Shown here: positions 56,409 through 64,000 of the stretch, in pieces | How the letters are laid out: each line of letters begins with the position of its first letter | Position numbering within the stretch: position 1 is the first letter of the stretch | Assembly: GCA_013180625.2 (NCBI GenBank) | Contig: SNVD02010212.1 | Span: 310,001 to 374,000 of the forward strand | Origin: Boswellia sacra | Lineage: Eukaryota; Streptophyta; Magnoliopsida; Sapindales; Burseraceae | Reading direction: 5' to 3' | Length of the DNA: 64,000 nucleotides | The notes under the pieces: generated by a model | The model's database searches: none | Seen by the model: the letters and a program-made list of their open reading frames with translations, nothing else | Told to the model about the DNA's origin: nothing | Position numbers and translations under genes: made by a program

Positions 56409-57345
56409 TTATGCATCCTCACTGTCTGATACATTAAATTGGTCATATTGCTCATGATTTTTGTTGTTGCTTCTCCTCTGCCTGGCCTCCAAATCTTCTA
56501 TTTGGATGCTCGAATAATACAAGTCTTCAAAGGTTTTGATTGGAAACCCCGTTAGTCTATCACTGATGTAGGCATAGGCCCTATTGATCACCATAAGGAT
56601 TTGGTCTTTGTTCGCAGGCCTCGTTGTCATCTTTGTGGTTTTGGCCCTCCAACGAACTAGATATTCTGAGAAAGTGTTGTTGGACTTTTGATGTGTCATC
56701 TCCAAATCCCTCAAAGTTACCCCCAGTTGAGTGTTGTAGTGATATCGTTCTATAAAGTGTTTTGATAGCTCTTCCCAATCTTCTCGAACTCCTTTAGGAA
56801 GATCTTGATACCACACTACTACATCACCTTCTAAAGGTAGCATGAAATACTTCAAGATATATTCCTTCGTCAAAGGAGTGGTGGCCATGACAGCTGCATA
56901 CTACCTCAAATGTCTTTGAATTGCCTTCTCCATTGAACTTGGGCAAGTTTGGCTAACAAAACTTTGGTGGTAAATTGCTATCTCTAATGAGTAAGATGTC
57001 ATCTAGGTCTTTGACCCCTTCCAACCCCTTCTTATTCAAGAGAGATTAGACCTTTTCTATGTCCTTGGTCAACTACCTAACCTATTTGAGTTCTTCCAGA
57101 TTGATTGGGCTTTTTCCCCTATTTCGACCTTGGCTATTCTCACCATAACTATCTCTATTACCTCGAATGGCGGTTGATTCATGCGGTTAGGCCAATTTGG
57201 AGTGCTTCAATAAGTTGAGCCATTTGCTGTTGGAGCGTGGTGATGTTAGCCCTCATTTGAGCCATTTCAGCATTGTTATTGGGTGATTCCATTTTGTCTT
57301 CTTGTTTTATCAAACCACCACCTCGTCTAACCCAAGCAATGATGG
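56409..57345 (-). pseudogene. Gag of the inner element, C-terminally shortened
   Basis: The longest clean frame, 56409-56888, gives 159 residues: MATTPLTKEYILKYFMLPLEG, DVVVWYQDLPKGVREDWEEL, DLEMTHQKSNNTFSEYLVRW and GFPIKTFEDLYYSSIQIEDLE. It starts inside the domain; upstream coding sequence reaches the acceptor-like TTGCAG at 57346-57351 with interruptions. After SDSEDA the frame stops. The nucleocapsid-like segment C-x2-H-x5-H-x4-C present in other copies is absent because the sequence jumps to the last gag codons. Gag alone could have formed particles. Confidence 0.88.
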
Positions 57346-58088
57346 CTGCAAAACAAAATTGTTAATGCCATGCATGGATGCATGTATGCATGATATGATG
57401 CATGCTCATACAAGAGCATAGACATGCTTTCAGCCTTCCAACCTTATTCCTCCCACACACGTGACGTCAAGTCTCTTTTCCTAAGGTTTTTGGCCTCATT
57501 CCCAAGTTATCATCATGGGATGTGGGAATGCGAGATTCTCTCTCCTAATTCTAACATTCATGTTGATGTTGGATTCGTCATGATTATCATAACATGGTTT
57601 TCAAAATGTCATAACAACCTTAACTCATGTCACATGTTCCCATTTTGTTCTTTTATGGGTAAGTTTACATACGACATTTGTTCATGGTGCCATGAGGTTT
57701 CGAGTTGATGTTATTCTAATCATGGGACATTTACATCCACAGACATACATTTCAGCATAGATTTTTGATATTCGTCCTATTAAAATTTCTAAAGTCATCT
57801 ACATGGGCTTGAGTCTCAAGGGTCCAATGATCTGGGCTCTTTTGAGCAAGAGATGTCCCTTTGGGCCGTTCTCTTTTTATACTAATTCAATGGTACGTGC
57901 TCAAAGGTGGTGATACCAACATGAGTTGCCTAGGGGTTGAATGGAGCCAAAGACTTCTGATGCCAATGCCACATGGCTAGTTTAGGCATTTCGTGCTCAT
58001 TGTGTGCAAAAGTGTAGTGATGCAAGGACTCAGTTTATCAACAAGAGGTATTAAAATTTGGTATTCCTATGGAAATCAACTTCTCCTA
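57346..58088 (-). promoter_or_regulatory. 5' leader of the inner element
   Basis: Noncoding. On the minus strand it has the acceptor-like TTTTGTTTTGCAG next to gag, an ATGCAT/GCATGC palindrome run (57370-57400) and the palindrome CTTGAGTCTCAAG (plus-strand reading, 57809-57821). Confidence 0.65.
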
Positions 58089-58106
58089 TCCCTAGTGGAG
58101 TCGCAA
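58089..58106 (-). promoter_or_regulatory. Primer binding site of the inner element, tRNA-Arg type
   Basis: The minus strand reads TTGCGACTCCACTAGGGA, a near match to TGGCGACTCC(A/G)CTGGGGA, directly beside the 5' LTR. Confidence 0.82.
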
Positions 58107-58107
58107 C

Positions 58108-59907
58108 TTTGAATGGGACTTCCATCCCGCTAGAACATTTGTGACCATGACACTATCTCAAAGCCTCTTTCGAGACTTAAGGGAACACAAACGAGCTATG
58201 AGCACTTCCGGAGAAAAGAGTTGCCACCCAATTATTCAATTGGGAATGAATGGGGCAATCTGATCCCTTGCTTTGGGACCTAAACTACCCTTATCCCTTC
58301 AGTAATAGGTTGGGGAAGTTAGGAACGATTCTTTTGACCTACCCGGATGTAAATCTGGCCTCCACTAGGGAAATACCAAATAAAAATAACTCTTATTGTT
58401 ACTTAGTCCACTTAGTGTTATTCATTTTATGCACACATTTCTATTTTACCTTTATTAGGCATGCGAGGTAATTATTCAATTAATGGCAGTTGTATATTCA
58501 TTCAAAGAAAGAGGAGGAAGAAGGGATTACATTTCTGTCATACATGAGGGAATGGGGAGAGGACTACATCATTTGTTCTTCAACAATAATAAAATATTCC
58601 ACACATTTTAATATTTGAATATTCATTCTAAGTAATGATCCCTCACTATTAATGTGAGTCCACCAGCACTTCATGGCATCACGCAATTACACTTCATAAT
58701 ATACAAACATTTGTACATTCATTAATAGACAAATTATAAATCAAACAAAGCCATACTCTAGTGCCATGACACTTCCGCCTAGATTTGATAATTCCATCAT
58801 AACATTCTACCTATTGCTATTCTAGCATTATTCATATTAATTCATGGCATTTCTAACCTAATCATAGTTATCTTGCTATATTCTAGCTTAAACATGGCAT
58901 TCATGGCATATGCTAGCCTAATTCTAGCAATTGAAATCAATCATAGCATCCAAGGGCAAAACGATAATTCTTACCTGTTCTAAGCTATTTCCTAGCATAC
59001 ATCAAAGCAAATATAAGTCTTCCTTAGTATGATTCTAATCATGTGCTCCTAAGCCTAATTCTAAGCATTTGCAAAGAAATTAAATTCCTAAGCATTATTC
59101 TAATAAATAAGGGATAACGGACTTACCTCGACACGCTTATGTATCATGTAAAACAAACAAGGGTTAGAACAATTCATAATAATCCCAGCATGCTTCTAAG
59201 TAAAAAAATAAGTCATAAACGTGCTTATTTTAAGCATAAATAAACCTAAACATACTTAATTTTAAGCAAGAAAAATAGAGAAGAAAATATGAGGGAGAAG
59301 AGAAAACTGCTATCAGGACTTACCCTTTCAGGGTTTAGAGCAATATAAAATACCCGAAAAAATTATGTTAGAAAGGAATCCTTGGAATTCTCACAAGTGT
59401 GTCCTAGAGGGAGAGAGGGAGAGGATTTCTAGATGCTTTGAGAAGTGTGCCCAAGCTGTGCTTATGTAGGTTTTCCTTGGAGTGAAAAAGTGATAATTTT
59501 TAAATAACCAAAGCGGGATTTGGATGAAGACTAATATGTGAACAGTGTCGCATGAACAGTGCATAACTACACTGTTTGGCCCTTCCTATTTTATAATTTT
59601 GCAATGTAGTCCCTTTTAACCTTTGTCTATTCAATTACTTATAACTTTTCAAGTTCAACTCCGATTCATAATCCATAAATTCTTATGAAAACTAGACATC
59701 TGTAGCTTCACAATACTACGTGATTCATCATTAGATTCCTCCCGGATTAATTTATGTGAATTTTCAAAGTCATGTGTCAGTTTTCGAAACTTTTCACCAA
59801 CTTCTTCTCAACTTTCTCTTCTTGAACTTCAAGCACATTTCGATCATTTTCATTGCTCAACATTCATCTTCATTCCTTCATCGAGCCTCAAAAATTCAGT
59901 GTCTACA
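58108..59907 (-). repeat. 5' LTR of the inner element
   Basis: 1800 bp; plus-strand start TTTGAATGGGAC (mutated from TGTGAA), end GTGTCTACA. It aligns along its length with 49283-51040. Confidence 0.93.
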
Positions 59908-61065
59908 CTCATGTCAAAGGCGATGACATTTGTTGGTGATATGGCCAGTTTGTTGGTGGAAATCATAATATTCATGATGCTTATGGTTGGCTGGTCGTGG
60001 GTTTTGTAGAGGCTTTGGTGTTAATGGGAGCAACAAAAATTAGGCATGGAGCTCCTCAAATACTTCAGATAAGGGTCGTCCTAACTGACTGAACTTCCTT
60101 GGTTGATAGTCTTCTATGTCCTCATGGTTTGACCTACTGCTTTGGTCATACTGCCTTTGATTTCTTCTAGGGTAGTTGTTATTCTTCTTCTGTTTTGCCT
60201 CCAAATCTTCTATTTGAATGCCTGAATCGGACTAGTCTTCAAAAGTTTTGATGGGAAAGCCTGCAAGCCTATCTTGATAAAGGCATGGCCCCTATTGATC
60301 ACCATTCATACCTGGTCTTTCTCTATGGGCCTTGTGGTCATCTTGGCAGCTTTGGCCCTCTAGCGAGCCAAGTATTATGGTTTTATTGGGCTTTTGGTGT
60401 GTCATCTCCAAATCCTTTAAGGTTACTCCTAGCTGGGTATTATGGCGATATTGCTCCATGAACTACTCAGATAGCTCCTCCCAATCCTCGAGAACTATTT
60501 CTGGAAGATCATAGTACCATACTACCACATCATCTTCCAAAGATACCATAAAATGCTTCAAGATATACTCTTTTGACAAAGGAGTGGTGGCCACGATAGC
60601 AGCATATTATCTCAAATGTATCTTCGGATTGCTGTCTCCATTGAACTTGGGGAAGTCTGGCATGTAAAACTTTGGAGGCAAATCAGTGTCCCTAATGAGC
60701 GAGATGTCATCTGAGTCTTTGAGCCCCTTCAACCCCTTATTCTTCAAGAGAGATTGGACTTTCTCCATGTCCTTGGCCAACTGCTTGATTGATTCGATCT
60801 CGTCTTGATTGGCTGGGCCTTTCCCCCTATCTCTACGTTGGCTAGTCTCACCCTTATCACCACTATTTCCTTTAGGTGACAGTTGGTTTGTGCGATTAGG
60901 CCTATTCTACATGGCTTCTATAGGTTGGGCTATTTGTTGTCAAAAAGCAGTGATGTTAACTCACACTTGAGCCATCTCAGCATTGTTGTTGTTGGGTGTG
61001 GCCATTTCAGTACCTAGTTCCTCTTGTCTTGTCAAATGACCACCTCGTCTAAACCTAAGCTATGA
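59908..61065 (-). pseudogene. Gag of the outer element, split by the inner element
   Basis: Minus-strand broken frames give PDFPKFNGDSNPK, VATTPLSKEYILKHFMVSLEDD, TQLGVTLKDLEMTHQKPN, AGFPIKTFED and RKFSQLGRPLSEVFEELHA. Near 59930-60000 comes the nucleocapsid-like HHEYYDFHQQTGHITNKCH. The coding sequence is cut at CTCAT (59908-59912) and resumes at 49282 with the last codons. Several stops. Confidence 0.85.
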
Positions 61066-61793
61066 TAGCCTTAAAACAAAGATGTTAATGCCATCCATGT
61101 ATATGTGTATGCATGATATGATGCATGCTCATACAAGGGTATAGACATACTTTTAGCCTTCTAACCTTATTTTTTCTACACACGTGAAGTGGAGTCATTT
61201 TTCCTAGGATTTTGGGGCTTATTCCCAAGTCAGGATCATGGGATGTAGGAATACGAGATTCTCTCTGCTAATTCTAACATTTAAGTTGAATTTTAACATG
61301 GCTTCTAAATGTCATGACAACCTTAACTCATGGCACATGTCCCCTTTTTGTTCTCATGGGTGACTTGACATATGGTATTCTTTCATGGTTCCGTGAAGTT
61401 TGGGTTTATGTTATTCTAATCATGTGAAATTTACATCCATGGACATGCACTTCAACATGATTTTTCGATATTCATCCTATTAGAAATTTCTAATTACATC
61501 TACATGGGCTTGAGTCTCAAGGGTTCAATGGTCAAAACTCCTTCGAGCGAGAGATGCCCTCTTGGGCTGGTCTCTTTTTATACCAAATCAATGGTATGTG
61601 CCCAAAGGTGTTAACACTAACATGAGTCATCTAAAGGTAGAATGAAGCCGTAGACCTCTCATGCCAATGCCATATAGCTAGTTTAGGTAGTTTGTGCTCA
61701 TTGTGTGCAAAGTGTAGTAATGCAAGGACCAAAAATATCAACATGAGGCATTAGAATTTGGTATCCCAATCAAAATCAACTTCTCTTATCGCC
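61066..61793 (-). promoter_or_regulatory. 5' leader of the outer element; primer site deleted
   Basis: It contains the same palindromes as the other leaders (61095-61130 and CTTGAGTCTCAAG near 61510). The acceptor-like motif is mutated (TTTGTTTTAAGG). Beside the LTR, TTATC joins GCC directly, where about 12 bases of the tRNA-Arg-type primer site should lie. Confidence 0.65.
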
Positions 61794-63830
61794 TGTGAAC
61801 AAGGCTTTCATCCCGCCAAAGCATTTGCAACCACAACACTGTGTCAAAGCCTCTTTCAGGACTTAGCAGAACACAAACCATGGGCACGTCCAGAGTGATG
61901 GAGTCGCCATCCAATTATTCAATTGGGAATGTATGGGGGCAATTCGATCCCTCACTTTAGGACCTAAACTACCCATATCCCTTCAAAGATGGGTTTGAGA
62001 AATTAGGTACGAGCCATTCGCCTTGCCCAGCTCAAAATCTGGCCTCCACTTGGGTATACCAAATTAAAATAGCTCATGTTGTTATATAGTCCACTTAGTG
62101 TAGCTCATTTTATGCACACATTGTTCATTTTATCTTCATTGGACAAATGAGGTGATCTTCAATCATGGAAATTGTATATTCATACTAAAAAAGAGGGAGG
62201 AGAATAGAATAATATTTCCTTTCAAACATGGGGGATAGGGGTCAAGATTACATTGCTCTCCAACAATAAAAATAAACTACTTCTAGCACTTCATTTATCT
62301 CATTCATTCATTCATATAATTAAAGCATTCAATAACAAAAAGAATATTCATGCATATCAAATCAATCAATTTGAGACTCGATTAATAATGAATTTCTCAC
62401 CATCATATGTGAGTCTTTTCAATGCTTATCAAATCTCTGCACACACATTCATACATTCAATTATTATTTTAAGTAATGGTCCCTCACCATCAATGCGAGT
62501 CCACCATCACTTCATGGCATGATACAATTATACTTCTAAACTTTGTATAATCATACATTCACTCATATCAATCAATTAAAATTCAAAGTCATAATCTAGA
62601 ATCATGGCACTTCTACCTAGATTTGATATTTCTTATCATGGTAATTCTACCAAAGCATGACAATTCTAGCCTATTCATGGTAATCATAGTGGATCATGGC
62701 ATTTCTAGCCTAAACGAATCAATCATAATAAAACATGGCTATGCTACCCCAACTCAATCGATCAATGAAGATAATCATGGCAATTTCAATCAATCCAAGC
62801 AATTCGTGCCTATTCTATGTTATTTCCTAGCATACTTCAAAACAATCATTAGTCTTCCTAGCATGATTCTAATCATATGCTCTTAAGCATGAATCTATAC
62901 ATGTTTCCTTAAGCATAATTCTAAGTATTCGCAAAGAAATAAAATCCCTATTCATATTTCCAAATAAGGAAAGGAAATAAGACTTACCTCACGCCTACTC
63001 ATCTCGCGAAACAAGCAAAGGTTAGAACAATTCATAATAACCCTAAACATGCTTCTAAGTATCAAAATATAACCTAAACATGCATATTCTAAAGCAAGAA
63101 CAATAAAGAAGAAATAAAAAGAGAGAAGAGACAACTACTCACAGAACATACCCTTTTCTGGCTTATAGCAATATAAAATGCCCGAAAACTTTAAACTAGA
63201 AAAGACTCCTTGAAATCTCAAATGTGTCTTCAAGAGGAAGAAGAGAGGATTTTGATATGTAAGTGAAAGTAAGGAGAGAGGGTGTTTATATAGGAGAGGG
63301 TATGAGTTGAAAAAGGAAGTAAAAGAAAAAAAAAAAAAAAAAGGTTCTAATTGAAACATTCCAACAATAAAGGGGGGACAACCGATCGGCTATGGGAGGA
63401 TTGTTGGCCATTAGTGGAATAGTCAGATGATTATGGACGGACCATCGACTAGTGGTAGAACAGCTGGCCGATTGTCCTATAACCATCGGCCAATTCTGGC
63501 CCCTCAAACCCCTTGATTTTGCATTTTTTTAATGCAATCCCTTCTGACCTTCAGCCATTCAACGCATGTAACTCTTCAAGTTCAATTTTGATTTATGATC
63601 CCTAAAATTCTTCGAAAACAAGACATCGGTAGCTTGGCAATGATTTATGCCTCATCATTAGATTCCTGCTGGATTGATTTATATGATTTTTTAAAGTCGT
63701 GTCAGTTTTCAAAGCTTTTGGTTGGTTTCTTCTCATCTTTCTTCCTTTTCCTTCCAAAGGTAGTTTGATCATTTCTATTGCTCAACATTCATCTTCTTCA
63801 TCACCAAGCCTAAAAAATCAAGTGTCTACA
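61794..63830 (-). repeat. 5' LTR of the outer element
   Basis: 2037 bp; plus-strand start TGTGAACAAGGC, end AGTGTCTACA. It aligns with 41226-43279 throughout. It contains an 18-base poly-A run near 63327-63344. Confidence 0.93.
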
Positions 63831-64000
63831 GACATGAAACCCAACAAATACAAGGTCTGAAGAGATAAAAGGAGAATGAAGAATGCTCAGTCAAACTCAT
63901 GAGGATTGAAAAAGTCTAAAGACTGTGAATAGTGTTTTAAGCCCTTAGAATATCCACAATCCCTAAAAAGAGGCACACCAAAGAGTGTTGAAAACCCTAG
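63831..64000 (+). other. Continuation of the plus-strand Tat element after the outer insertion
   Basis: It begins with GACAT, the right target duplicate. The sequence matches 43640-44000 in reverse (GAAACCCAACAAATACAA, AATGAAGAATGCTCAG, AGAGTGTTGAAAACCCT), which is the expected next part of the Tat 3' region interrupted at 41225. Confidence 0.8.

Larger units (their letters stand above)
49283..59907 (-). mobile_element. Inner Tat-family gag-only element, complete
   Basis: LTRs 49283-51040 (3') and 58108-59907 (5'), primer site 58089-58106, flanked by perfect 5-bp duplicates CTCAT (49278-49282 and 59908-59912). Total 10,625 bp. The only sense coding region is a shortened gag (56409-57345). 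About 5 kb of noncoding and repeat sequence and an antisense PMD relic lie between gag and the 3' LTR. It is inserted in the gag of the outer element; the flanks join to a continuous gag. This plan fits the class called TR-GAG (terminal-repeat elements with only GAG). Confidence 0.93.
41226..63830 (-). mobile_element. Outer Tat-family gag-only element, split by two later insertions
   Basis: LTRs lie at 41226-43279 (3' LTR) and 61794-63830 (5' LTR). The flanks GGCAT (41221-41225) and GACAT (63831-63835) match at four of five bases, as an aged duplication would. Removing the solo LTR with one TTTAG and the inner element with one CTCAT leaves about 10.55 kb, close to the 10.6 kb of the inner element. 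The only coding region is gag (59908-61065, finishing at 49236-49282). No pol is present, so it was non-autonomous. Confidence 0.88.

Overview
The window is plant nuclear DNA made almost entirely of nested, decayed LTR retrotransposons, as expected of pericentromeric or other heterochromatic sequence in an angiosperm. I see no intact host gene in its normal context, no rRNA or tRNA gene and no CRISPR array. The species cannot be told from the sequence.

Layout. (1) 1-8220, minus strand: a decayed Del/Tekay-type chromovirus (integrase, RNase H, RT, protease, gag, a presumed 5' LTR). A non-autonomous hAT transposon with perfect 12-bp ends and an 8-bp target duplication sits inside its gag (3807-5170). 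(2) 8221-12998: short retroelement scraps, ending in a Tat-lineage gag relic. (3) 12999-25732, plus strand: an Athila-type Ty3/gypsy element with two LTRs, a tRNA-Asp-type primer site and frameshifted gag-pol. After integrase, where Athila elements often carry an env-like gene, it has an intact 172-codon ORF resembling plant RNA-virus nucleic-acid-binding proteins, an array of repeated hairpins, and an intronless copy of a cytokinin-activating LONELY GUY (LOG) gene with one frameshift near its end. This cargo is the most unusual thing in the window. (4) 25733-31026, plus: Tat-family gag-only pieces with a tRNA-Arg-type primer site. (5) 31027-41225, plus: a Tat element with protease, RT, two RNase H domains and integrase, followed by a minisatellite and a large antisense plant-mobile-domain pseudogene. 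(6) 41226-63830, minus: a Tat gag-only element inserted into (5), with near-matching 5-bp duplications (GGCAT/GACAT). It was itself hit by an Athila solo LTR (45001-46418, duplication TTTAG) and by a second complete gag-only element (49283-59907, duplication CTCAT). (7) 63831-64000: element (5) resumes.

Order of events: the Tat element (5) came first, the outer gag-only element entered it, and the inner element and the Athila LTR then entered the outer one. The Athila element at 12999 has no target duplication, its two LTRs look mosaic, and its flanks come from non-adjacent parts of a Tat element, so it probably arose by recombination between elements.

Working together: the gag-only Tat elements keep LTRs, gag and a long conserved noncoding 3' region but no pol, so they would have depended on enzymes from pol-bearing relatives such as (5). 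The Athila element pairs a possible silencing-suppressor-like protein with a cytokinin-activating enzyme. I propose, as inference only, that such cargo could help an element persist in dividing meristem cells.
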